Positions 28,135 to 37,059 of a DNA stretch of 64,000 nucleotides are shown here, one piece after another. The stretch spans positions 1 to 64,000 of the forward strand of contig NZ_SNVW01000005.1 in NCBI RefSeq assembly GCF_004361695.1, in the 5' to 3' direction. The stretch comes from Curtobacterium flaccumfaciens (lineage in GTDB: Bacteria; Actinomycetota; Actinomycetes; Actinomycetales; Microbacteriaceae). Each line of letters starts with the position of its first letter. The stretch's first letter is position 1. The notes under the pieces are model-generated. The model had not been told where the DNA came from and made no database searches. It saw nothing but the letters and a program-made list of their open reading frames with translations. Made by a program: the position numbers and the translations under genes.

Positions 28135-29005
28135 ATGGCGAGGAGGCCGGTGTCAGGGGATTCAGCAGCACTCGCTGGTCTTCTCACGGAGGACCGCCTG
28201 TCCTCGTACACGCGGTCGTCGGGCAGCGCCGACGGGGCCTTCCGCTTGTACGAGTGGAACATCAAGGCCGCCTCGAGCGTGATGGGACTGACGGGCGTGG
28301 TCGAGGTGATCACTCGGAACGCTCTCGACCGCGAACTGCACGCGTGGGCAGGAAGGCGACCGGGAAGGGGGGCAGTGGCTCGATGCGGTTCCACTTGACG
28401 GTCAGGGGCGTGCCGACCTCGCGAAAGCGCGATCTCGGGCGTCCCGCAAGGGCCGCCGCGATGAGGTGCACGGTCGCGTGGTGGCGGAGCTGACCTTCGG
28501 CTTCTGGCGGTACCTGGTTGAGTCGAGGTACCACACCTCGCTCTGGGTGCCGGATCTCCACCGAGCCTTCCCGCACGGCCCAGCCGATCTCCGCGTGCGG
28601 CGCAACGAAGTGAAACGCCGGCTGCAGCAGCTCCATTACGTGCGCAACCGCGCAGCTCATCACGAGCCGATCCACGAGCGGGACCTGCGCCGGGATCATG
28701 CCTACGCCGTCGAGCTGCTCGGATGGATCCATCCGAGCGCCGCGCGATGGGCGGTCGGTGTGTCCGGGCTGCCGCAGGTGCTGGACGCCCGGCCCAGCGC
28801 CGGAGGTGCAGGATCGGAAGGAGTGCGGCGCGGTGGTGCGCCGCCGGGAGCGAAGGAGCATCCATGTCGGGACCGAGCGTGCTGTTCATCGGCGGCAGCG
28901 GGGTCATCAGTGCCTCGTGCGTCCGCGAAGCCGTCGAGCGGGGGTTCGACGTCACCGTGCTCAACCGGGGGACCACCGGGGGCAGGCCGATCCCGGAGGG
29001 TGTGA
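28135..29005 (+). pseudogene. Frameshifted Abi_2 / AbiF-like HEPN protein
   Basis: The N-terminal part runs from ATG 28135 in one frame (YEWNIKAASSVMGLTGVVE, TRNALDRELHAWAG); the rest continues in another frame (WLDAVPLDGQGRADLAKARS, HGRVVAELTFGFWRYL, VRNRAAHHEPIH). A single extra G in the G6 run at 28367-28372 explains the break: with G5 the text reads on as GQWLDAVPL, as in intact relatives. RNRAAH is a HEPN RNase motif. The open frame runs past its expected end into the next gene, stopping at 29005, so the 3' end may also be damaged. It could be a true pseudogene, a slippage-switched gene or a sequencing error. Confidence 0.7.
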
Positions 29006-29856
29006 CGCGCCTCCAGGCCGACGTGTCGGACCGCAGCGCGCTGGCGGACGCACTCGGCGACCGCCACTTCGACAGCGTCGTCAACTGGATCGCCTTCACG
29101 CCGGACCAGGTGCAGGCGGACGTGGACTTCTTCGCGGGACGGACGCGGCAGTACGTCTTCATCAGCTCGGCGTCGGCGTACCAGACGCCCGCGACGCACC
29201 TGCCGATCACCGAGTCGACGCCGCTGAAGAACCCGTACTGGCAGTACTCGCGGGACAAGATCGCGTGCGAGGAGCTGCTCGTGCAGGCCTACCGGGAGCA
29301 CGACTTCCCGGTGACGATCGTCCGACCGTCGCACACGTACGACGAGACGAAGCTCCCACTCACCGGTGGGTGGACGGCCGTCGCGCGGATGCGTGCCGGC
29401 AAGCCGATCATCATCACCGGTGACGGCAGCTCGCTCTGGACCCTGACGCACAGCCGGGACTTCGCCGTCGGCTTCACGGGGCTGCTCGACCGGGCCGAGG
29501 CGATCGGTGAGGCGTTCACGATCACGAGCGACGAGGCGCCGACGTGGAACGCGATCGCGCAGGAGATCGCGGCGGCCGCCGGGGTCGACGACCTGCGGAT
29601 CGTGCACGTGCCGGCGGACGCGATCGCGGCCGTCGACCCGGAGTGGGGCGCGGCGCTCCTGGGCGACAAGGCGAACAGTTCGGTGTTCGACAACAGCAAG
29701 ATCCGGTCGCTCGTGCCCTGGTACCGGCCGCGGACGCCGTACCGGCACGGGGTGCGCGAGGTGATCGCCTGGTACGAGGCGCACCCCGAGGAGCAGGTGG
29801 TGGACGAGCGGCTCGACGCGCTGATGGACGAGCTGGCGGAGCGCTGGGCGGTCTGA
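28864..29856 (+). CDS. NAD-dependent epimerase/dehydratase family (extended SDR) protein
   Basis: 330 aa. Rossmann motif FIGGSGVIS (about 8-16), NWIAFTPDQV, serine region FISSASAY and a YSRDK catalytic Tyr-x3-Lys. The pattern resembles sugar-nucleotide or CSP41-like atypical SDRs. AAGGAG stands a few bases before ATG. It begins inside the open frame of the damaged Abi gene. Substrate not predictable. Confidence 0.82.
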   Translation: MSGPSVLFIGGSGVISASCVREAVERGFDVTVLNRGTTGGRPIPEGVTRLQADVSDRSALADALGDRHFDSVVNWIAFTPDQVQADVDFFAGRTRQYVFISSASAYQTPATHLPITESTPLKNPYWQYSRDKIACEELLVQAYREHDFPVTIVRPSHTYDETKLPLTGGWTAVARMRAGKPIIITGDGSSLWTLTHSRDFAVGFTGLLDRAEAIGEAFTITSDEAPTWNAIAQEIAAAAGVDDLRIVHVPADAIAAVDPEWGAALLGDKANSSVFDNSKIRSLVPWYRPRTPYRHGVREVIAWYEAHPEEQVVDERLDALMDELAERWAV

Positions 29857-29950
29857 GGCGCGGGCGGGGGCGGGCTCGGCCGGGGCGGTCGGGGCTGGGC
29901 GGTCGGGGCGGTCGGACCTGGGCGGTCGGGCGGTCGGGCGGTCGGGCGGA
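29857..29950. repeat. G-rich degenerate tandem repeat
   Basis: Repeated GGGCGGTCGGGGC/GGGCGGTC units begin at the stop of the SDR gene. Several closely spaced G3-G4 runs could form G-quadruplexes on the plus strand. Confidence 0.7.
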
Positions 29951-29959
29951 ATGGTCCCT

Positions 29960-30021
29960 CGCACAACGGAAGTCACCCCGAACTGCGCGGATGCGCGGTT
30001 CGGGGTGACTTTGGTTGTGCG
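29960..30021. repeat. 62-bp palindromic element, copy 2
   Basis: GCACAAC/GTTGTGC outer arms and AAGTCACCCCGAAC/GTTCGGGGTGACTT inner arms (29970-29983 with 29998-30011) plus GCGC/GCGC at the centre. More perfect than copy 1 at 26790. Between convergent genes, so probably a bidirectional terminator as well as a repeat. Confidence 0.75.
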
Positions 30022-30067
30022 GCGTGCGGAACGCGCGCGGCGGCGGCGCGGCGCGCGCCGCGGCGCG

Positions 30068-31288
30068 TCAGCGCGCGGCGAGCACCTCGCCGAGGGTGCC
30101 GATCGCGAGGCGCACCTCGTCGTCGGTGACGACGAGCGGCGGCGCGAAGCGGATCGTCGACCCGTGGGTGTCCTTCACGAGCACGCCGCGGTCGGCCAGG
30201 TCCTTCGCGATCGCCTTGCCGGTGCCGAGCGCGGGATCGATGTCGATGCCCGCCCAGAGTCCGGCGACCCGGTGTGACACGACCCCGGAACCGAGCAGGT
30301 CGTCGAGCAGCCCGCGCAGGAGCGGTTCGCCGTCGAGCGCCCGCTGCTGGAACGTGCCCTCGCCGAGCATCGCCACGACCTCGGAGCCGACGGCCGCCGC
30401 GAGCGGGTTGCCGCCGAACGTGGAGCCGTGCTCGCCGGGGCGCAGGACCCCGAGCACGGACGCCGACCCGACGACCGCGGACACCGGGACGATCCCGCCG
30501 CCGAGCGCCTTGCCGAGCGTGATGAGGTCCGGCCGGATGTCGACGCGCTGGACGGCGAGCGTGTGTCCGGTGCGGCCGAGCCCGGACTGGATCTCGTCGG
30601 CGACGAACAGGGCACCGAACTCGTCGCAGATCTCGCGGACGGCGGGCAGGTACGACGCCGGCGGGATGACCACGCCGCCCTCGCCCTGGATCGGCTCGAG
30701 CAGCACGGCGACGACGGTCTCGTCCATCGCCTCGCGGAGGGCCGCAGCGTCGCCGTACGGCACGGTGCGGAAGCCCGGCGTGTACGGCCCGAAGTCGTCG
30801 TGGGCCGTGGGGTCGTCGGAGAACGAGATGATCGTCGTGGTGCGGCCGTGGAAGTTCCCGGACGCCACGATGATCGTCGCCTGCTCGGCCGGCACGCCCT
30901 TGACGCGGTAGCCCCAGGCGCGGGACACCTTGATCGCGGACTCGACGGCTTCGGCCCCGGTGTTCATCGGGAGCACCATCTCGGTGTCGGTCAACGACGC
31001 GAGTGCCGCGGCGAACGGTCCGAGCTGGTCGCTCACGAACGCCCGCGAGGTCAGCGTGACCCGGTCGAGCTGCGCCCGCGCGGCGTCGAGCAGCCGCGGG
31101 TTGCCGTGGCCGAAGTTCACCGCGGAGTACGCGGCGAGGCCGTCGAGGTAGCGCTTGCCGTCGACGTCCGTCACCCACGCGCCGTCGCCGGAGGCGATGA
31201 CCACGGGCAGCGGGCTGTAGTTGTGTGCAAGGGCACGGTCCTCGACGGCGAGCGCGGCAGCGGTGTTCGTCCCCAGCGCGCTGGTCAT
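30068..31288 (-). CDS. rocD: Ornithine--oxo-acid transaminase
   Basis: 406 aa, class III PLP aminotransferase. It moves the delta-amino group of ornithine to 2-oxoglutarate, giving glutamate semialdehyde/P5C. MNTGAEAVESAIK, GNFHGRTT, LLEPIQGEGG, VADEIQSGLGRTG and the PLP lysine in ITLGKALGGG are present. Its ATG overlaps the stop of the ddaH-like gene by one base, so the two are cotranslated. Product P5C would feed PutA or proline synthesis. Confidence 0.93.
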   Translation of the reverse strand: MTSALGTNTAAALAVEDRALAHNYSPLPVVIASGDGAWVTDVDGKRYLDGLAAYSAVNFGHGNPRLLDAARAQLDRVTLTSRAFVSDQLGPFAAALASLTDTEMVLPMNTGAEAVESAIKVSRAWGYRVKGVPAEQATIIVASGNFHGRTTTIISFSDDPTAHDDFGPYTPGFRTVPYGDAAALREAMDETVVAVLLEPIQGEGGVVIPPASYLPAVREICDEFGALFVADEIQSGLGRTGHTLAVQRVDIRPDLITLGKALGGGIVPVSAVVGSASVLGVLRPGEHGSTFGGNPLAAAVGSEVVAMLGEGTFQQRALDGEPLLRGLLDDLLGSGVVSHRVAGLWAGIDIDPALGTGKAIAKDLADRGVLVKDTHGSTIRFAPPLVVTDDEVRLAIGTLGEVLAAR

Positions 31289-32181
31289 CAGGCGCCCCGC
31301 GCGACCGAGTTGCCGGTGCCGACCGGGTGCAGGTCGAGCGTGCAGCACTTCACGCCGCCACCGCCGAGCAGGAGCTCGGACAGGTCGACGCCGATCGGGT
31401 TGTAGCCCTTCTCGCGCAGCTGCTCGGCGAACGTGGTCGCGCGGGAGGCGATCACGACGTTGTACCCGTCCGAGTAGGAGTTGAGTCCGAGGATCGCGGC
31501 GTCTTCCTCCGTGGCGATGATCGCGTTCGGGAAGCGCTCGCGCAGGATCGTCAGCGACGCCTCGTCGAAGGCGCTCTCGAGGTACGCGATGTTCGAACGG
31601 CCGGAAGCGTCGGGCTCCGGGTCGAGCACGGCGATGGCGGTGTCGAGGTGGTAGAAGCTCGGGTTGATGAGCTTCAGGGTGACGACCTCGCGGCCGTAGA
31701 TGCGGGCGAGCTCCTCGTGCGAGGTGCTGTCCGAGCGGAATCCGGTGCCGGCGAAGATCGTGTCGCCGATGAGCAGGAAGTCGCCCTCGCCCTCGTTGGT
31801 CTCCTCGGGCTCGGCGACGGTCAGTCCGGCCTGGCGGAACCAGTCCATGTACGCCGGACCCTCGGGCTGACGCTCGGGGTACTGGAACTTCGCGCCGTAC
31901 GCGACGCCGTCGAGCACGAAGCCGCCGTTGGCCGCGTAGACCATGTCCGGCAGGCCGTCGATCGGCTTGATGTAGGAGATGTCGAAGCCGAGGCCCTCGT
32001 ACACGTCGACGAGCGACTGCCACTGCTGGACGGCCTTCGACGTGTCGGTCGGGTCCTCGGGGTGCATCCACGGGTTGATCCGGTAGCTGACCGTGTAGAA
32101 GTCCGGCTTGCACATGAGGATCGTCCGCTTGGTCGCGGTACGGGCCGGTGCGTCGGTGGTCGAGGGTGCGGTGTTCGACAT
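31288..32181 (-). CDS. Dimethylargininase / arginine dihydrolase-like amidino hydrolase
   Basis: 297 aa of the guanidino-modifying superfamily. INPWM near the N-terminus, the catalytic His region FYHLDTAIAVL and the C-terminal nucleophile region GGGGVKCCTLDLHP are visible. Annotated relatives are called N-dimethylarginine dimethylaminohydrolases, but the coupling to rocD suggests it delivers ornithine (arginine dihydrolase-type activity) or citrulline from arginine. AGGAGGACTG precedes ATG. Divergent from an AsnC-type regulator. Confidence 0.82.
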   Translation of the reverse strand: MSNTAPSTTDAPARTATKRTILMCKPDFYTVSYRINPWMHPEDPTDTSKAVQQWQSLVDVYEGLGFDISYIKPIDGLPDMVYAANGGFVLDGVAYGAKFQYPERQPEGPAYMDWFRQAGLTVAEPEETNEGEGDFLLIGDTIFAGTGFRSDSTSHEELARIYGREVVTLKLINPSFYHLDTAIAVLDPEPDASGRSNIAYLESAFDEASLTILRERFPNAIIATEEDAAILGLNSYSDGYNVVIASRATTFAEQLREKGYNPIGVDLSELLLGGGGVKCCTLDLHPVGTGNSVARGA

Positions 32182-32224
32182 CAGTCCTCCTGGAGGGACC
32201 GGGGCCCGAGCCTGCCAGGAACCG

Positions 32225-32230
32225 AAACTA
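32225..32230 (-). promoter_or_regulatory. Possible -10 box of the ddaH-rocD operon
   Basis: TAGTTT on the minus strand, about 45 bases before the ATG; no convincing -35 box. Confidence 0.35.
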
Positions 32231-32366
32231 CAACGGGGTGAAGTGCTCCGGCGAGATGCAGGCTCACTCGCCGTAGCGGACCAGGTCGACGCCGAGACCG
32301 ATCCTCGCACGAACCGTCCGAACAGTGCAGCAACCGAGTGCGAAACGCCGTGGCACCCGTTCGGGG

Positions 32367-32385
32367 CGCGCACGTTTCGTGCGCG
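32367..32385. promoter_or_regulatory. Palindromic operator in the ddaH/asnC intergenic region
   Basis: CGCGCACG-ttt-CGTGCGCG, perfect 8-base arms, 43-61 bases before the AsnC start. The size and symmetry suit an Lrp/AsnC dimer site; the regulator encoded next to it is the likely binder. Confidence 0.5.
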
Positions 32386-32414
32386 GAACCCACGGACCGT
32401 GCAAGAAGCCCGCG

Positions 32415-32420
32415 TAGGAT
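32415..32420 (+). promoter_or_regulatory. -10 box of the leaderless AsnC gene
   Basis: TAGGAT, seven bases, ATG. Confidence 0.5.
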
Positions 32421-32427
32421 GGGTGCA

Positions 32428-32865
32428 ATGGATTCGCTCGACCACCGCATCCTGGACCAGCTCCGGGAGAACGCCCGCGCCGGCTACGGCGACATCGGGT
32501 CGGTGGTCGGACTCTCGGCCTCGGCCGTGAAGCGCCGTGTCGACCGGCTCGTGGGTGACGGGGTCATCCAGGGGTTCACGATCAAGGTCGACCCCGCCGT
32601 CGAGGACCGCGGCACCGAGGCCTGGGTGGAGCTCTACTGCCGCGGCACGGTCTCGCCCGACGAGCTCCGGTCCCTGCTCGACACCGTGCCGGAGGTCATC
32701 GACGCCGGCACCGTCACCGGCAGCGCCGACGCCGTCGTGCACATGCGCTCGAAGGACCTCTCCGCACTCGAGGAAGCGCTCGACCGGGTCCGCCTCGCGC
32801 CGCAGGTCGACCACACGCGCTCCGCGATCGTCCTCTCCAAGCTGGTCAGTCGCGAGACCGCGTAG
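32428..32865 (+). CDS. Lrp/AsnC family transcriptional regulator
   Basis: 145 aa. N-terminal wHTH begins MDSLDHRILDQLRENARAG and includes LSASAVKRRVDRLVGDGVI; the C-terminal RAM/AsnC domain (about 65-140) would bind an amino acid, probably arginine or ornithine given the divergent ddaH-rocD operon. The ATG follows TAGGAT by seven bases. Its stop codon TAG is also the start of the -10 box of the next gene. Confidence 0.9.
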   Translation: MDSLDHRILDQLRENARAGYGDIGSVVGLSASAVKRRVDRLVGDGVIQGFTIKVDPAVEDRGTEAWVELYCRGTVSPDELRSLLDTVPEVIDAGTVTGSADAVVHMRSKDLSALEEALDRVRLAPQVDHTRSAIVLSKLVSRETA

Positions 32866-32868
32866 CGT
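32863..32868 (+). promoter_or_regulatory. -10 box overlapping the AsnC stop codon
   Basis: TAGCGT, seven bases (CCGGCAC), ATG at 32876. The TAG is the stop of the preceding gene. Confidence 0.5.
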
Positions 32869-32875
32869 CCGGCAC

Positions 32876-33247
32876 ATGGGACGGACGGCGACGGCCTGGA
32901 GGCGCGTGGGGCCTCCCACACGATCGCGTGCGGCCCGCCGTCTGGTCGCCGCCGCGTCCGGCGCCTACCTGGCGAACTGCCTCTGGGGCACGGCCGTCGC
33001 GGTGCGGCTGATCCGGACGAAGAAACTCCGCGTCGTGCACCACGGCCTGTTCGTCGTGACCGCCACGCTCACCGGGGTCGCCGCGACGACGCCCGTGTGG
33101 ACGCGGGACCGCTCCGCGCTGTTCCTGCTGCCGGCGCTCGTTCCCTTGGCGGTCGCTCCACGCACGAACCCGCGCTCCGGAGCACACTGGAGAGTCGCGG
33201 TCGCCGCTGCTCCGTCCTACCTGGGGGCGCTGTTCGCGAGGCGCTGA
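32876..33247 (+). CDS. Small membrane protein
   Basis: 123 aa with three hydrophobic segments (about 22-42, 50-70, 78-95). Codons 7-11 are formed by a copy of the dispersed GCCTGGAGGC motif (32894-32903), which looks inserted into the gene's start region. Family not recognised. Leaderless promoter TAGCGT just upstream. Confidence 0.55.
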   Translation: MGRTATAWRRVGPPTRSRAARRLVAAASGAYLANCLWGTAVAVRLIRTKKLRVVHHGLFVVTATLTGVAATTPVWTRDRSALFLLPALVPLAVAPRTNPRSGAHWRVAVAAAPSYLGALFARR

Positions 33248-33274
33248 CCGCCACCACGAGACACGAGGGAAGCA

Positions 33275-34108
33275 GTGGAGCTCTTCGAAGCGATCCGACG
33301 GCGGCGCACGACCAACGGGGCGTTCCTGCCCGACCCCGTCTCCGAGGAGCACCAGCGGCTCCTCATGGAACTCGCCGGACGGGCGCCCTCGCAGCTGAAC
33401 AGCCAGCCGTGGCGGTTCGTGCTCGTCGAGGAGCGCGCCACGATCGACCGCGTCGCCGAGATCAGCGGCCGCTCGATGACCCGGACGATGGCCGCGGGGA
33501 CGTTCTTCGAGCGGTACAAGCCGTACTTCCGGTTCTCACAGGCCGAGATGGACGAGCGCCGCGACGGGATGCTGTTCGACAAGCTGCCGGCGCCGCTCAA
33601 GCCCTTCACGAAGCAGGTGTTCACCAAGCGTGGGCAGCTCCTCATGAACACGCTCCGGGTGCCGCAGAGCCTCGGCGAGGAGAACCGGAAGCTCGTCGCC
33701 GGGTCGCCGCTGCTGCTCGGGGTGATGCTCGACCGACACGAGTACCGGAAGGAGGAGCTGTCCGGCTTCTACTCGGTGTTCAGCATGGGGGCGGCGATGG
33801 AGAACATCTGGCTCGCCACGACGGAGCTCGGCCTCGGCATCCAGTTCGTGTCGTTCCCGATGGAGACCCCTGGGGCGTGGGCGGAGATCGAGGACCTGCT
33901 CCGCGTGCCGGACTCCTTCGAGCTGATGGCCGTCTACCGGATCGGCCACCTGCCGCCGGAGCGCCGTCGTCCCGCGATCGACTGGACCTCGAGCGAGCGG
34001 AAGCGTCCGTCGCAGTACGTGTTCCGCGGGACCTGCGACACCCCGCAGCAGGGGTGGGACGACGCGCCGGTGGCGGGGCACATCGCCCCGGAGGCGACCA
34101 CCTCGTGA
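33275..34108 (+). CDS. Nitroreductase family protein
   Basis: 277 aa. FMN-binding opening [29 protein letters not shown], the central [19 protein letters not shown] and late GHLPPERRR are typical of NADPH-dependent flavin nitroreductases. Somewhat longer than average due to the 75-140 region. GTG start with AGGGAAG upstream. Coupled to the DUF2071 gene by a GTGA overlap. Confidence 0.85.
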   Translation: MELFEAIRRRRTTNGAFLPDPVSEEHQRLLMELAGRAPSQLNSQPWRFVLVEERATIDRVAEISGRSMTRTMAAGTFFERYKPYFRFSQAEMDERRDGMLFDKLPAPLKPFTKQVFTKRGQLLMNTLRVPQSLGEENRKLVAGSPLLLGVMLDRHEYRKEELSGFYSVFSMGAAMENIWLATTELGLGIQFVSFPMETPGAWAEIEDLLRVPDSFELMAVYRIGHLPPERRRPAIDWTSSERKRPSQYVFRGTCDTPQQGWDDAPVAGHIAPEATTS

Positions 34109-34878
34109 CCGCGACCACGCCCACCGGGGGCACGCCGCGCCTCCCGGCCGTCGCCCCCGGCCTGCCGGGCCGCCCCTGGATCTCGCAGGACTGGCTCGAC
34201 GTCGTCTTCGTGCACTGGCGCGTCGACGTGTCGGCGGTGGCCCCGCTGCTGCCGGCCGGAACGCGACCCGACACGATGGCGCTCGACGGGACCGACGACG
34301 GCGTGACCACCTGGGTGGGTTTCATCGCGTTCGGGTTCGAGGACACCCGGTTCCCGCCCCTCGGGGCGCTGGGACGGACCGGCTCGATCGGCGACTTCGT
34401 CGAGGTGAACGTCCGCGTCTACACGGTCGACGAGCAGGGCCAGCACGGTGTCGTGTTCCTGTCGCTCGACGCCGGCAAGCTGCTGCCGACCCTCGGCGCA
34501 CGCGTGGCCACCGGGCTGCCCTACTGGTGGGCGGACGCCGAGTCGCGGAGCGGCGACGGCCGCGTCGGGTACGCGATGCGGCGGCACGGTACGCACCTGC
34601 GGTCCCTCGTCGACGTGCGGATCGGCGAGGAGCTCGCGGAGCCGACCGCGCTCGAGACGTTCCTGACGGCACGGTGGGGCATGCACGTGCGACGACTCGG
34701 TCGGACCCGGTTCTGGCCGAACGAGCACGAGTCGTGGCCGTTGCACCGTGCCTCGGTCGTGTCGTTGCGGGACGACCTGGTCGGGGCCGCCGGGCTGCCG
34801 TTCGGGTTGACGGAGCTCGAGCCGGACTCGGTGCTCTACTCGCCGGGGGTCACGACGCGGTTCGGTCGGGGGCGCTGA
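34105..34878 (+). CDS. DUF2071 family protein
   Basis: 257 aa. [17 protein letters not shown], then [11 protein letters not shown] and the central [10 protein letters not shown] are the conserved blocks of DUF2071 (YqjF-like, acetoacetate-decarboxylase-like beta fold). Biochemical role unknown. GTG overlaps the nitroreductase stop; its 3' end overlaps the convergent membrane gene by 29 bases. Confidence 0.75.
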   Translation: MTATTPTGGTPRLPAVAPGLPGRPWISQDWLDVVFVHWRVDVSAVAPLLPAGTRPDTMALDGTDDGVTTWVGFIAFGFEDTRFPPLGALGRTGSIGDFVEVNVRVYTVDEQGQHGVVFLSLDAGKLLPTLGARVATGLPYWWADAESRSGDGRVGYAMRRHGTHLRSLVDVRIGEELAEPTALETFLTARWGMHVRRLGRTRFWPNEHESWPLHRASVVSLRDDLVGAAGLPFGLTELEPDSVLYSPGVTTRFGRGR

Positions 34879-35569
34879 GCGGGTCGTCGCCCGGCGGCTC
34901 CGGTCCCGGTTCTGGTTGACCGCCGACGTCCTCCGCACCGTCGAGGTCGGGGTCCGCCGTCCTCGACGCGGCTCGCCGGTTCAGCACCGCGACGACGACG
35001 GCGATCGGGATGACCAGGATGCTCCACCCGATCCACATCGACGCGTGCGCTTCGTCGACGACCGGGACCGTCAACGCCACGACCGCGTACACGGCCGCCA
35101 CCACAGCGACGGCTGCCGACGCCACCGCACGACCGCGCCGCTCGAACCGCGTCGGGTCGTCCCGCCGCAGCGTGTACAGGCCCGTCGCGGCGACCACGTA
35201 CCCGATCAGGAGCGTCCGCGCGCCCACCGCGAAGGCGAACACCGCCAACGCGACGCCGACCGCGTTCCACACGACGACCCGGGTGCGATGGAAGCGCCAC
35301 GCCGCCGCGCGACTCGGGTACCAGTACGTCCGTCGTCCGGCGACCGCGAGCACGACTGCAGCGATCAGCCCCACGACACCGACCGGGATCACCACGGGCA
35401 GGGCGGGACGCTGCAGCCAGATGCCGAACGCCACCATCGCCATCGCCCCGACTGCCAGAGCCGTCGGCGGACCCCACCACTGCTCGGGGAGGATCGGCGC
35501 CCGGCGGATCCAGCGCGGCTGCGGCTCCGCGTCCGGCTCGGGTTCCACGGGGTCGCCTCGCGTGTCCAC
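34850..35569 (-). CDS. Six-TM membrane protein
   Basis: 239 aa from GTG 35569. A short Pro/Glu-rich cytoplasmic N-terminus precedes a TM pair (about 35-85), another pair (about 110-150) and two late helices (about 160-215), then an acidic Pro-rich tail. No family recognised. Its end overlaps the end of DUF2071, a tail-to-tail arrangement. Confidence 0.6.
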   Translation of the reverse strand: MDTRGDPVEPEPDAEPQPRWIRRAPILPEQWWGPPTALAVGAMAMVAFGIWLQRPALPVVIPVGVVGLIAAVVLAVAGRRTYWYPSRAAAWRFHRTRVVVWNAVGVALAVFAFAVGARTLLIGYVVAATGLYTLRRDDPTRFERRGRAVASAAVAVVAAVYAVVALTVPVVDEAHASMWIGWSILVIPIAVVVAVLNRRAASRTADPDLDGAEDVGGQPEPGPEPPGDDPLSAPDRTAS

Positions 35570-35661
35570 GCGACCATCTTGCTCGCCACTGTCCGCAGGC
35601 ACAGGCCGTCGGGGGACAACGGCTGAGTGGTGCCGCCTCACCCCTGCGTACAACTGGGCCC

Positions 35662-36666
35662 ATGACTCGAGTGGCAGTGGTGACCGGTGGATCCGCAGGA
35701 CTGGGACGGGCGACCGTGCGCGAACTCGCGGCACGGGGATGGGACGTCGCGGTCCTCGCACGCGGGCGGGACGGTGTCGACGCCGCGGTCGCCGAGGTCG
35801 AGGCCGCCGGACGCCGGGGGCTCGCCCTGGTCGCCGACGTGTCCGACCGCGACGCCGTCGAGGCCGCTGCCGACCGGGTCGAGCAGGAGCTCGGGCCGAT
35901 CGACCTGTGGGTCAACGGGGTGATGGTCGGCGTGTTCGGCCGGTTCCTCGAGACCGCACCAGAGGACTTCGAGCGCGCGCTGCACGTGACCTACCTCGGT
36001 TTCGTGAACGGCACCCGCGCCGCGCTCTCGCGGATGGTCCCCCGCGACCGCGGCCAGGTCATCCAGGTCGGGTCGGCGCTCGGCTTCCGGGGCATCCCCC
36101 TACAGGCCGCCTACTGCGGTGCGAAGCACGCGATCGTCGGCTTCACCGAGTCGGTCGTCTCCGAGCTCATCGAGCAGGGCAGCCACGTGCAGGTGTCCCG
36201 CGTGGACATGCCGGCGCTCAACACGATCCAGTTCCAATGGGTGAAGTCGAAGCTGCCGCACCACCCGCAGCCGGTCGCACCGATCTACCAGCCGGAGGTC
36301 GGTGCCCGCGCGATCGCCGCCACCGCCGAACGGCCGCGCCGCCGCACGTGGGTGGGCGAGTCGACGGTCTACACGATCCTCGGCAACCGGATCAGCGGGC
36401 GGTTCGCCGACTGGTACGCCGCGAAGACCCTGGTCTCCGGGCAGCAGAACCCGGAGAAGGACGGCCTGGAGCTGCACGACAACCTGTACGAGCCGGTGCC
36501 GGGCGACCACGGCGCGCACGGGGTGTTCGACGAGTCGGCGCACGCCTGGTCGCCGCAGACCTGGTGGGTGGAGCACCGTCGGCTCGGCAACGGGCTGCTC
36601 GGGGCGGTCGTCGGCGCGGCCGGGGCCGTGGGCGCCGTGGCACTCGCGGCGGGACGTCGGCGATGA
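35662..36666 (+). CDS. Short-chain dehydrogenase/reductase
   Basis: 334 aa. NAD(P) motif VTGGSAGLGRA (8-18), VNGVMVGVFG, active-site Ser in QVGSALGFRG and YCGAK for Tyr-x3-Lys. The last 80 residues (DNLYEPVPGDHG onward) exceed the basic SDR fold and end in a hydrophobic helix and RRR, suggesting membrane attachment. TACAAC seven bases upstream is an imperfect leaderless -10. Coupled to the next gene by ATGA. Confidence 0.88.
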   Translation: MTRVAVVTGGSAGLGRATVRELAARGWDVAVLARGRDGVDAAVAEVEAAGRRGLALVADVSDRDAVEAAADRVEQELGPIDLWVNGVMVGVFGRFLETAPEDFERALHVTYLGFVNGTRAALSRMVPRDRGQVIQVGSALGFRGIPLQAAYCGAKHAIVGFTESVVSELIEQGSHVQVSRVDMPALNTIQFQWVKSKLPHHPQPVAPIYQPEVGARAIAATAERPRRRTWVGESTVYTILGNRISGRFADWYAAKTLVSGQQNPEKDGLELHDNLYEPVPGDHGAHGVFDESAHAWSPQTWWVEHRRLGNGLLGAVVGAAGAVGAVALAAGRRR

Positions 36667-37016
36667 GCCGGGGTGCGCGCGGCGGCCGGATCACCAGTCG
36701 TCGCCGCCTGGTCGAGGTCGCCCGCCTCGGGCTGGGCGTCTGGCACCTGGCCCGGGCGACCCGGTCGGACGACCCGCACGGGGTGCTCGACCGGGTGCTC
36801 GGCGTGCGGCAGTTCACGCAGGCCGCCCTGGTGCTCCGCGCCGGCACTGCCGAGGCGCACACCCTCAGCGCCGTCGTCGACGCGGTGCACGGCGCGACCA
36901 TGGTGCCGCTCGCCCTCGACCCGACACGGCGGCGGTTCGCCGTCGGGCAGGCCTGGATCGCGCTGGCGCTCACCGTGGCCGAGGTGTCGGCGGTCGGACG
37001 CGGTCGCCGCGCCTGA
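36663..37016 (+). CDS. Small membrane protein coupled to the SDR gene
   Basis: 117 aa, ATGA overlap with the SDR. Several moderately hydrophobic helices (EVARLGLGVWHL; FTQAALVL; GQAWIALALTVAEV). Resembles DUF4267-like small membrane proteins in layout, but I do not recognise it firmly. Confidence 0.6.
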   Translation: MSRGARGGRITSRRRLVEVARLGLGVWHLARATRSDDPHGVLDRVLGVRQFTQAALVLRAGTAEAHTLSAVVDAVHGATMVPLALDPTRRRFAVGQAWIALALTVAEVSAVGRGRRA

Positions 37017-37047
37017 CACCGAGGAGCGCCCTGTCGGGGGTCGTCGG

Positions 37048-37053
37048 TAGCGT
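37048..37053 (+). promoter_or_regulatory. -10 box of a leaderless gene
   Basis: TAGCGT, six bases, ATG at 37060. Confidence 0.55.
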
Positions 37054-37059
37054 CCGGAC

